Positions 24,401 through 33,629 of a stretch of 64,000 nt of DNA are shown piece by piece. This DNA comes from Chlorokybus atmophyticus. Lineage: Eukaryota > Streptophyta > Chlorokybophyceae > Chlorokybales > Chlorokybaceae. The stretch covers positions 749,559-813,558 of the forward strand of contig RHPI01003389.1 in the NCBI GenBank assembly GCA_009103225.1. The letters are read 5' to 3'. A model generated the notes under the pieces. That model saw only the letters and a list, made by a program, of their open reading frames with translations, was not told the origin of the DNA and ran no database searches. Position 1 is the stretch's first letter; every line of letters starts with the position of its first letter. The position numbers and the translations under genes were made by a program.

Positions 24401-25777
24401 CAGACATGCTGAGGCCGAGCTGCGGCAACGGCATGGCTTGAAACGGCATCGCACTGCGGCCGCTAGCAAAGAAAGACTGAAAAACACTCTCCAACAGCTG
24501 GTTACGTGTCACCGCTGCAAAGCATACAGTTGAGCATGAGCCAAAGCGTACACAAATGAGAATATACACAACACTTACGTTGGCCAACTCCTGTAACTGT
24601 TGGGCGCGATGCTTCTTCGTAGATACTGTCAAAGTCATTGAAAGGTGGAAAGCCTTGATGCTGATCAACCCCAGGCGGTACGCTTGGATGCCAAGCGTCC
24701 TGTTGGTTCCAAGCCTGCTCAAAGCCGGCGTCGTGGCCTTGAAAGCCGCGCATGAACTGTTCAACCTGTTGCACCAGCAATGCATCAGCAGCACCACAAG
24801 CAATTGCATGTGCATACATGCATGCGTGTCCCGTCATCCATGACTTGAGCAACACGCACATGAATCCACTCATACACATGCAGCGACACGCAGCCACATG
24901 CGTGCACGCACGCATACTTGCGCACACACAGGCATGCGCGCATGTCGGTGCCTATGCACGCTCACACTTACACATATGCGCATGGTAAATTGCCAAGTGT
25001 GTGCTCATATGTATGTGCACATACAGTCGATGTGTGTGCGCACACATCGTAAGAATGTGTGCACAATATGTACCAATATGCGTGCACGCGCGCACGTGTG
25101 CACACATATGAGCGTGACAAGCACCTTTTGCTACGCGATCTGACCTGCGGAGCATTGTAATCGGCATGCCCTTCGTCATGCGCCTCAAAAAACTGCTGCT
25201 CTTGGAACCCTGCATGCTGCTCCCCTCCATCAACCAACCCAGGAAGCTCTCGCAGACGCTCCTGCAAAGTGGTGCTGGCTACTTTGAGTGCTGTGCAAGT
25301 ATAAACAAAGCAGTCCAGCTACGGGTAGGTAGCTACAAATCAGCTATAGCAAGTGAGCCTTTAGGAAGGCTAAGTACAGCGCAGCAGAACACAGCTTGTT
25401 AAATACACTCGGAGTTATTCAAATGCCATCATCTAAATGTGCTCAGACTCCTTGGCATCTCATCATGCATTGCACATACATGGTATTGCAAAAGTGTGCC
25501 CAGCTTATAACCAAGACTAATGACGGAAGTAAGGCTACTTGGAGTCTTTTTCGACATGTGTTAAGTACGGCATGATGATCAGCCACAGATAGTGAAGTAG
25601 TACTCCAGATGTAAAGCAGCCAGTAAACGGAATGTTGCGCATGCTGGCCCTCACCTGAGTCTTTGCGCCGCCCCCTATAAGCGAATCCACCAGGCCAGAG
25701 ATCGGGTTGGAGGAGGACGGGCCAGCGCCGGGAGCTGCGCAGCCAGCGCCGCCCGTAATGAACTCCCGCAGCGCCAT
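21466..25777 (-). CDS. PEX5: PEX5, peroxisomal targeting signal 1 receptor
   Basis: Cytosolic receptor that binds C-terminal SKL-type signals through its TPR domain and docks at PEX14/PEX13 through WxxxF motifs. The start at 25777 gives MALREFITGGAGCAAPG, with the conserved N-terminal Cys used for receptor recycling and strong similarity to the plant PEX5 N-terminus. Twelve exons read well: 25655-25777, 25145-25261, 24579-24765, 24318-24514, 24137-24205, 23931-24023, 23614-23835, 23237-23395, 22980-23156, 22734-22865, 22361-22581 and 21466-21979. WxxxF motifs appear as WAQDF, WVDEF, WAEEF, WAQEF, WAHEF, WAAQF, WASEF, WVDEF and WVEQF. NFLKFVSKMSRGE precedes the TPR array, whose last exon holds several clear TPRs (for example AIDAFERALELKP). 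The protein ends in LAQEFPL. The intron after 22734 appears to use a GC donor. Confidence 0.96.
22582..22733 (-). other. Probable GC-AG intron in PEX5
   Basis: On the minus strand the upstream exon ends LEAE (GAG) followed by GCATGC. The next exon begins after ...GTGTGAAG with VQKNPES. Joining them in phase 0 restores the conserved PEX5 text, and no GT donor near the boundary does so. This is a rare but known class of U2-type intron. Confidence 0.65.
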
Positions 25778-26053
25778 TGCCAGCAGTGACCCCCTTCCAA
25801 ACCTTCCCCCCCACCTCCTCCTTCGCCTCCTCCTCCTCGCCGCCGCCGCCGCAGCAGGCGAGGCCAAACGGCCCGTCACACATTGCCACGTGGAAAGTGT
25901 ACACCATAAACCCTAACCTTGACGTAAGCATACAAACACGTAACACGCCCTGATCTAATGTAAGCATAGTGCCCGAAGTGTGGCAGCGGCGGAAGTGTGG
26001 GCGGCGGCGTTTGCGTCATAGACAACACGCGGAGGAGCTTGCTTGCAGCTGGC
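25778..26053. promoter_or_regulatory. Divergent promoter between PEX5 and PSMG4-like gene
   Basis: The 276 bp between two outward-facing start codons must hold both 5' UTRs and promoters. It carries a telobox-like AAACCCTAA at 25908-25916, and runs of CCTCC and CGCCGC on the PEX5 side. No TATA box is evident. Confidence 0.7.
25908..25916 (+). promoter_or_regulatory. Telobox-like motif AAACCCTAA
   Basis: The nonamer lies 131 bp upstream of the PEX5 ATG and about 138 bp upstream of the PSMG4-like ATG. In land plants this motif (telo-box) occurs in promoters of growth and translation genes; its role here is inference. Confidence 0.5.
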
Positions 26054-26966
26054 ATGCTGCTTCGGAGAGATCTCTCTGCGGGGAGCAGTGACGGCGCCAC
26101 GGTGCACTTCCAGATCTTGGAGCTCGACAAGCAGGTAACCGCTGGAAGGGAGCTTGCATTGCCATGCATGAAGCTCAGTGAACAGGTTGTGCGTTACGTG
26201 CTGGCAAGGGTAATTGTGGCGTCCTGTTCGTCCTGCTTGTGGACTTAAAACTTGCTTTGTGATCAGGTGTTTGTGTGGGTTGGCCATGGCGTCCCTCGCC
26301 TAGGCAATCTGCATGCTGCAACGCCCACCAAGTTCGTGAGTGCCTTTGATGCTCTAACGAGGACCTTTTGCTTCACTGTGCATGTATTCAACATGCTCAA
26401 CCGTGTTCAGTCACCAAAACGTTAGCTTCGTTCACCATACTTGACATGCATGTTTTTAAGCGGTGTTTCCTTTTTCGACAGTCTCACTATGTTAATCAGC
26501 CCAAGTGGCAAGTCTTAGCCAGCATAAGTTCATTGTACCTGCGGTGGCATTGCACACGGGCTGTGAAGTGCACATGTTGTGCAGGACCGAGTACCCTCTG
26601 TCACAACGCTGTTTGGTGGAGGCGCCAACGATCCGGCGGCAACAATTGCGCAGCGCTTGTGTAAGTGATTACCAAGTGTGTTTGAGTTGCACTGCGCTTC
26701 GTGCAAGGATGCTGAACATTATAACAGTGTGGGCTGACTGTTTGCAGCACTGAAACTGGGTAAGCCAGTCCTGCTCTCTTACAACCTTCCAGCCAACACA
26801 CCTTTACTACAGGTACTCAGAGCTGTTGACGTGCTGTTGTCCTTGCTGGTCATCTCGCAGCAAAGTGTGGCAACATTCTTGTTGCAATGTACTCACATTA
26901 ACTTTATGCCTGCAGGCTTTTGCTGAGGCCCAGTTGATTCGAGCTTTCACTGCTAGCAAGGATTGA
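26054..26966 (+). CDS. PSMG4: Proteasome assembly chaperone 4-like protein
   Basis: PSMG4/PAC4 (yeast Poc4) pairs with PAC3 to guide alpha-ring assembly of the 20S proteasome in the cytosol. Five exons join in frame: 26054-26134, 26267-26335, 26585-26660, 26748-26812 and 26916-26966 (stop TGA 26964-26966), giving a protein of about 113 residues, near the usual size. Family-like text is VHFQILELDKQVFVWVG (first strands), TTLFGGGANDPAATIAQRL (the loop and helix seen in PAC4) and PVLLSYNLPANTPLLQ, then a short C-terminal helix. The start MLLRRDLS is chosen because it gives the N-terminal strand at the usual distance; an upstream in-frame extension from 25997 is less likely. It is transcribed divergently from PEX5 and converges on the NEK gene. 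Confidence 0.85.
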
Positions 26967-27143
26967 GTGAACATTGGATCGCTGCTTTGCTTGACATAAA
27001 GCATGAGCCTGTTTGACTGCGCTCTGTGTACATGTGTGACTCACACAACAGAGTGCCAGATGTTGAGTCACAATCAGCTGTGTAGAGCATCCATCTTATG
27101 GAGTCAGTAGCTGTCATCATGATGTCTGTATAATGCACTGATA

Positions 27144-30100
27144 TCATTGACTTCGACCAGAGCGGTTGAGGCTGTCTTGGCAAACAATAAGCTGGTGCAC
27201 AAGCGAAAGCATCCCAATCTTGTCTGCTCCCAGCGTCCTGTGTGCGGTTGGAATGTATGTATGCGTGTGCGTGATGGCATCAATCACCCAGCGAAATGCA
27301 GCCAGTCCCCTGAATGCTCATGGCGCACCTGAAGGCGGAGATGAGTATGGCGTCCTCGTCGTCACCTTCACGCATCTCCTCCATGCGCGCGTACACCTCG
27401 TGGAAGGCAGCCTCCCCAAGCTCGCGCTCCAGGTACATGCACAGTGCCTCGATGCGGCTCGGCAACGAGTCCCTGCATTCAACACATCAACACCATTATA
27501 CTTTCTCTGCCTTGGCGTGGTCGCAGTCTTTGCAAAAAGCTCTCTATCAGTGCTTCTCAGAGCGGCCTTGTGCATGAAAAATTGATGCTCGTGCGTCACT
27601 AATTTTCCAGGATGCCTATCAGCAAATTCACACTTACTTCTCTGTGATGTTGGGAAGGTGGAGAGTGGATCCATGCAACAGGAATTTGCCGGACCACACG
27701 CAGGCTTCCTCAGACGACTCCTCGCCCGCCAGCGCGACGCCTTCCTCAATATTCCCTGGCTCAGCCTCACCGTCATCAGGGCCCGATTCAGGAACAGGGT
27801 TTGGGTATGCTGCAGCTTCCTCCACCAACTCCATCATAGCACTCAACTGAAACAACAATATGCCAGAAGTAATATACTAGCACATCTTTGCACGCCATGC
27901 ATCCTGTCATTATCATCGTCTCATACCATTGCAGAGTATTCGTCTGCATCGGCATCAGTCAATGTGTCCGTGTTGTTGCCATTGGCTTCGTCAGCGCAAC
28001 TAACGGTGTCATTGCCGTTGTCTTTGTCTTTGTTGTTGCCAGCGTTGTTGATGACATTCAGGTCAACATTATGGAGAGGAGGCTTTGACTCGGTCACATC
28101 TTTCTGCACTGTGCGGCCCAAGTCACCATACACCTGCGTTGGTTTCATGCACCACATTCATGACAATGACACTTGCTTACAAACACAGAGTCAAATGCAT
28201 TGAGCTAATGCGTGCTGTTGCCATTATGTCATTCTCTGTCAGCACCTGTCGTTTGTTTCTCTCAGCCGCGGCTCTCAACTCCAAAAAGTTCCGCCTGAAA
28301 GAATAATTGGCTGAGTGGGGAGTCTTACAGCAACTCAACTTGTGTGCAGCGGCTACTCTTAGCAAGCCCGCAACAGCTGCTGCGCATAACTTCACAACGC
28401 ACAGCAAACACTCTCACCGTCGAAATTCTGCTAAATCATGCTGGTCACTAGCGCTCTCTGAGTACGCACGAGCACGGTTCGTGTAAGTCGATAGCGTAAG
28501 CATCATGAGTGTTGTGTTTTGATGCCGGTGATTGTCGAGACTACCTGGTGCGCATCGAACGGGTTCATTCACAGGTGAAACAGGTGGCGAGGGCGATATG
28601 GATGGCCCGTTTTCTGACTGGTGAGCCTGGCAGAACAACGAGGGTGGGGACTGTTGGTGTGCGTGTTATGCAGTGTGTTACCCAACCATCACCAGCAGGA
28701 TGAAGCTACCTGCATGCGGTTTCGTGCCGCCGCCGCGCGATTCTCAAAGAACAGCGCGCGGCGACGCCTTTCATCCAACTCTTCTTCCTCCCTCTTCTGC
28801 ACAATACACAGTTATTAGAAGCAAACACTTGGACGCATATGTGCACTCTCATGCACGCACGTGTGTGCCAAGTTGCATGCACAACAACTACAACCACAAA
28901 ACACAGCCACGCACATTGCGTTGTTGTGGCTTGTCGTTGGAGTAGGAGCCAGCTTCTGCTTGCGGGGTTGCGGAAGAAGCCTCCGTTCTGGCTACAGAAG
29001 GGCTATGGGATGGGAGTTCGTCGCCATACAAACGCGCTTTATTACGCTGAGCTTCTGCCTAAGTGAGTACACTTGTTGGCATTGTGTGGTTACTGCAACA
29101 CTGGGATCAGAATTCGCGGGTATGCATATTGGCCACTTGTGTGGTGTAAGCACCTGTCGTTGCATGAATTCTTTCTTTCGCTCCATCACTTTTTGCTGTT
29201 CATCCTATTCAGCCAAGCTCCATTGACCAACCAACCCACACATGTGAGCCTCAGGTAGTTCATCACACACACCTCTGCAAAATGGAAGACAAGCTGAAGG
29301 GGTCTTTCTGCACCCAGAACTCGAGCAGCAGCACCCGCAACATCCTTGTTATGCGCATTGTTGTCCACATTGCTGCTGCTCTTGGACACGGAGTTGTGCC
29401 TCCTCGGTAGTGCCCCCGCATACCTTGCACCATCCTGTATAGTTGGTTGTTGAGCACTTCAAACACACGCACACATGCGAACAGTGTTTGCGGGTTGGTG
29501 TCGTGATCACCATACCTGTACACGCTGGTCAACAGCTAGTTTGGCCTCAATTGAGAAGCCCTCTTCTCGCTCTCGTTCACGCTCCCTTTCTCTGTCACGC
29601 CTTTCAGCCAACAACTTCTCCGCCCTCGCCTTGGCATGTTTCTTCCTCTCCTCGTCTACCACCTTGCCCCTCTCCTTCTCCCTCTCCCTCTCCCCCTCTC
29701 TATCCCTCTCCCCCTCTCTCTCCCTCTCCTTCTTTCTCTCCCTCTCCTTTTCCTTCTCCTTCTCCTTCTCTTTCTCCCTCTCCCTCTCCCTCTCTCTATT
29801 TTTCTCCTTCTCCTTCTCCTTCTCTTTCTCCCTCTCCCTCTCTCTCTCCCTCTCTCTATTTTTCTCCCTCTCCTTCTCCCTCTCTTTCTCCCTCTCCCTC
29901 TCCTTGTCCTTGCTGTTGTCTCTCTGTGGTGCTTGCTCTTGAGGCCTTGAGGCAGGCCGCACAACCGGCCTGGCTGGAGGTGGAGGTGGAGGCCTTGCGG
30001 CAGCTTTGTTGTTGTTGTTGTAGTTGTTGTTGTGAATGGGGTTGACAGCTGGTCTTGGCGAGAGCAGTCTCTTCTTGTGCAGCACTGTGTGCGCAAACTC

Positions 30101-30485
30101 CTCCGCCCGCATGGACTCTGTCACACAGCACTTCACATACCCTATACACAACCATAGAAACAAGACCACCACCACCACCAACAACAACAACATGTCCTAC
30201 CGCTGAGGAATTTGACTATGCGGTTGCGTATGATGGGTTCACGCAGGATCTCGTTCACAGAGGGCCGCAGGCCGGGGGACCGAGCAAGCATGCGGGAGAC
30301 AAGGCCGCGCAGCGGGGCGGAGTATGTAGCTGGCGGCGGCGTGTACATCCCTCTCACTATCTGTGCAGGTATTTATGTAAAGCATAGAAATGCTATTTCA
30401 TGCTTAACAAGCCACACAAGCATTCACACGCATGCACATATGTGTGTGTGGAAGTGAGACGCGCGCGCGCGCGCGCGCGAGAGAG

Positions 30486-30562
<77 letters not shown>

Positions 30563-30656
30563 NNNNNNNNNNNNNNNNNNNNNNNNNNNNNNNNNNNNNN
30601 NNNNNNNNNNNNNNNNNNNNNNNNNNNNNNNNNNNNNNNNNNNNNNNNNNNNNNNN

Positions 30657-30697
<41 letters not shown>

Positions 30698-32271
30698 GGG
30701 GTGGGGTATGTGGGTGCCTTGAGGACTAGGAGCCCTCACCTTGAAGACGAGGAGCTTGAGAGTGTGGGCTTCAAACGCATGACGCAGAGTCATCATCTCG
30801 TAAAGTAGGCATCCCAAAGACCAGACGTCCGACTTGGCGTTGTACGCTTTGTTCTCGCATATCTCAGGACTGTTGTTGTCACCCCAATGAGGTGACCCCA
30901 TACAACAATATCAAACCACTCGCTGAACAGAGCTTGCATAGTAGACTGGCAGCTTTGTGCTGTAGTTGTTGTTTTTGTTGTTGTTGTTGTTGTCTCTTAC
31001 CTTAGGTAGTACGGCGTGCCGACCGTTGTTGACGCCATGTGCTGTGTACCTGTAAGCACCTAATACCAGAAAACACATAGTAATCGATACCGTCGCTGCT
31101 TGGTGATTGAGTCAGGCCATGATACATGTTGCACACAACAATCACCTTTGAGACGCCAAAGTCCCCAAGGCGAGCAATCCCTGACATGGCCAGGAACACG
31201 TTCTGGGACTTGATGTCGCGGTGGAGGACCTGCGTGAAGGGAAGGAACACAGTCAGGACCAGAAGCCAAACACTTAGTACATCCTGTTGCCTGGCACACT
31301 GTATAGGATATGTAAAGTGCTGTATATAGGTTACCTTTCTGTCATGAATGTGTTTGAGGGCCAAACACAGCTGCACGAACCAGTCGAGGACACGCTGCGC
31401 ATAACCAACACATGCAGAAGTAGTGTAAGACGAGTTGATGGTGTCCAAAAGTACAACAGCTACAAAACAATGCAACAAACAACGTGTTGTAAAGGATATT
31501 ACGTCTTCTGAGAGATGAACTCCACTTTGCCTCTTCAGCAGCTGGTACAAGTCACCTGTCATGCTCATCAATTGTAATGATGCTGTTCGTTGCGTGTGCT
31601 GCATGTGCATGGTGCAGTTGAATGCAACTTACCTGCTTCGCACCACTCCATTACTATGCAGAGCTTGCCGCCATCAATGAAGGACCTGAGAGTGGGTGGG
31701 TGGGTGTGCGTGTACGCGTGCGCGCATGTGCAGCATTGTATGCGGCAGTGCATGCACGCACACATTCGTGCGCACGTGGATGTGCATGTGAGCAGACGAT
31801 AAAAACATGCACGCTTGACAATCTTTATTACATAGGTCATCAATGTTCTTACTCTGAGCAGCGCACAATGTTTGGATGGTTGAGCGAAGACAGCAGCTGA
31901 GCCTCTTGCTGAGAAGCATCCCTCTCAGCCTGATTCAAACAGAATAGTTAACATGTGTGCACTTGCTTCAAAAGTTTTGCTCACGATGAGTAGGTTTGTT
32001 GAAATCACCTTTGGCATCTTTGAGATATTAATTTCTTTGACAACATACTTCTTGCCATCCTTCCTGCAAAGCGGCAAAGTGATAGCGAACACGTCATAAA
32101 CGTTTTAACCTCACAGGCGGGCTGCTGTATGACACACACACGCACACACACATACGCTTGTGCGCGCGCGTGCACTCGTTAATTACACAAAACAACTCAC
32201 TTGCTTGCGACGAGTATAGCTTTGCCAAAGCTGCCTTTCCCGAGCAGCTTAATTTTGGTGTATCTTTCCAT
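27144..32271 (-). CDS. NIMA-related (NEK family) serine/threonine protein kinase with long E/R/K helix
   Basis: NEK kinases act at centrosomes, cilia and mitosis. The start at 32271 gives [20 protein letters not shown] (Gly-rich loop in exon 32201-32271). Then come the catalytic Lys in YVVKEI (about 32050), [10 protein letters not shown] and DFGVSK (about 31145-31230), [28 protein letters not shown] (about 30800) and the C-lobe exon 30201-30360. Exon 29516-30141 carries a basic/Pro-rich linker and then about 115-120 residues of Glu/Arg/Lys repeats (about 29565-29930), a probable single alpha helix. Near the C-terminus, exon 27329-27472 ([19 protein letters not shown]) splices in phase to 27144-27237 ([21 protein letters not shown]). 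This resembles the C-terminal helical region of NEK1-type proteins. Middle exons between 27600 and 29500 are only roughly placed. The subfamily (NEK1/3/5-like) is a guess. Confidence 0.9.
29565..29930 (-). repeat. Coding (E/R/K)n repeat: predicted single alpha helix within the NEK gene
   Basis: On the plus strand this is a CTCTCC/CTTCTC-type pyrimidine repeat. On the coding strand it reads as GAG/AGG/GAA/AAG codons giving EREREKE-like sequence with i to i+4 opposite charges. It is open in the correct frame across its whole length and lies inside an exon whose flanks are normal coding sequence. Confidence 0.8.
30461..30694. repeat. (GC)n then (GA)n microsatellite containing an assembly gap
   Basis: A GC run (30461-30479) leads into a GA run broken by N at 30563-30656. 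The whole lies in the NEK intron 30361-30740, between the exon ending LLVFKV and the exon starting IVRGMY. The true repeat length is unknown because of the gap. Confidence 0.9.
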
Positions 32272-32536
32272 GTTGCCACAGGTCCGTGTATCAACATGAC
32301 CTCACAGGCATGACCATCACGTCAAGTATCTGCGCATGCATGGAGAAGGCATTGGTTAGTACCCAAGATAAACACACTCTCTGAAAGCATGCCGCTGGTT
32401 TACCTATCACGCTTATTGCATCAATCGGCGTGGTAGCCAAATTGGTGTCACGTTTGGCGATAGACTTGCAAACGCCTACGGCCGAGGGTTATCTTCACCA
32501 CGGAACGTACAACTAGTAAGCTGATAGTCACATAAC

Positions 32537-32560
32537 GGCCACAACCCGCCGGTTGTGGCC
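32537..32560. repeat. Inverted repeat, 10-nt perfect arms, CGCC spacer
   Basis: GGCCACAACC at 32537-32546 pairs with 32551-32560. With one mismatch that could be a G-U pair in RNA, the stem extends three more positions on each side. It lies about 270 bp upstream of the NEK start codon. Confidence 0.75.
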
Positions 32561-33010
32561 ATTACAAGACGTAAATACCAGGTGGTAATCCAAATCACTT
32601 ATCACAGTTGCAATCACTTCGTCACCTGACTGATTTGTCTGCCGCAGCGACCCTTTTCTCCAAGCGATCTGTTCGCAAGCAGTGGGCTCAACAGCAGGAT
32701 AGTCTTGTCCTTCCTGCGTCACAACGCCGTGCGCGTTGTCGCTGTGGTCAGCAGCATTGTCTCTGTGGCCGTCGTCGCCGTCGTCATCCTCATGCTCACC
32801 ATCGTCATCATGCTCGTCGTCGTCGATGACGTTGACGGCATCGTTGTCGTGGTTGTCCACGGCGGCAGAGGGGCTCAGGATCACGTCACGTGCCGTACGC
32901 CAGCCCCTGGGCAAAAAGCAATGCGTTAGGTGTACCTTTTGGAGTGTCTAACTTAACTCCAAATTACCCAACGGTTAGGTTGCTTAACGCGGCACTGCGG
33001 TCCCCGCATG

Positions 33011-33043
33011 TAGGGCCCTTAGGGCCCCTTGGTAAGGGCCCTA
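33011..33043. repeat. Inverted repeat, 11-nt perfect arms (TAGGGCCCTTA)
   Basis: The arm 33011-33021 pairs with 33033-33043. Each arm contains GGGCCC, and a third GGGCCCC word lies in the spacer. Confidence 0.75.
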
Positions 33044-33629
33044 TTCGACGGCTTATCAGGGCGCAAAGTGCGGATGGTGCTCACCGCCTACCTTTGCCTA
33101 TCAATACTGGTGGCCAGCACATGATACCACCTGCATGGTTGACCTTATTGAGATCGTGCACCTTGTGAAGCGATTATACTTGTAGGTGCACTTGCCTAGC
33201 ACTTGAGTGAACTCAAGTTTGAAACAACAATGTGCACTCATAATACAGCACCGAGGTTTACAGTTCATACTACTAATATGATAACTGCTTATGAAGAAAA
33301 TGTTATTTGATCTTACACCTCGGACATGCGCGTTGACCTCATTTTGCAGACATGTGCAGTTGACAGTATTGATGACTACTACCTACTGCCCTACAACTAG
33401 TTACAATCTGCACTCAATTATCAACATCAAATAATGATGGAAAATTGTAATAATGAACGCGTATGTAAACATATGTGAACACAAAGGTTCCGTGCATATA
33501 TACACAAACAATACATACATCTGTTCAGATACAGTTGAGTCGAGTATACTGAGACTCATCATCAATGATGACATGTTCATGGCAGTCCCAGTTGCAAAAC
33601 CTCGTCACCCACACCAATCATGAGTTGTT

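Larger units (their letters stand above)
32272..33629. other. Intergenic region between NEK 5' end and SAM/Tudor gene 3' end
   Basis: No gene is recognised. It holds an imperfect hairpin at 32534-32563 whose core 10-nt arms GGCCACAACC are perfect, a GTC/ATC-rich low-complexity tract (about 32740-32860), and an 11-nt-arm inverted repeat at 33011-33043. After about 33180 it becomes AT-rich, which probably includes the 3' flank of the downstream gene. Confidence 0.55.

Noticed and set aside
29443-30045. 200-codon plus-strand frame rich in Ser-Pro
   Set aside because: Shadow of the E/R/K repeat of the NEK gene on the other strand.
32528-32914. 128-codon minus-strand frame rich in Asp/His
   Set aside because: Product of a GTC/ATC low-complexity tract with no splice context or family resemblance.
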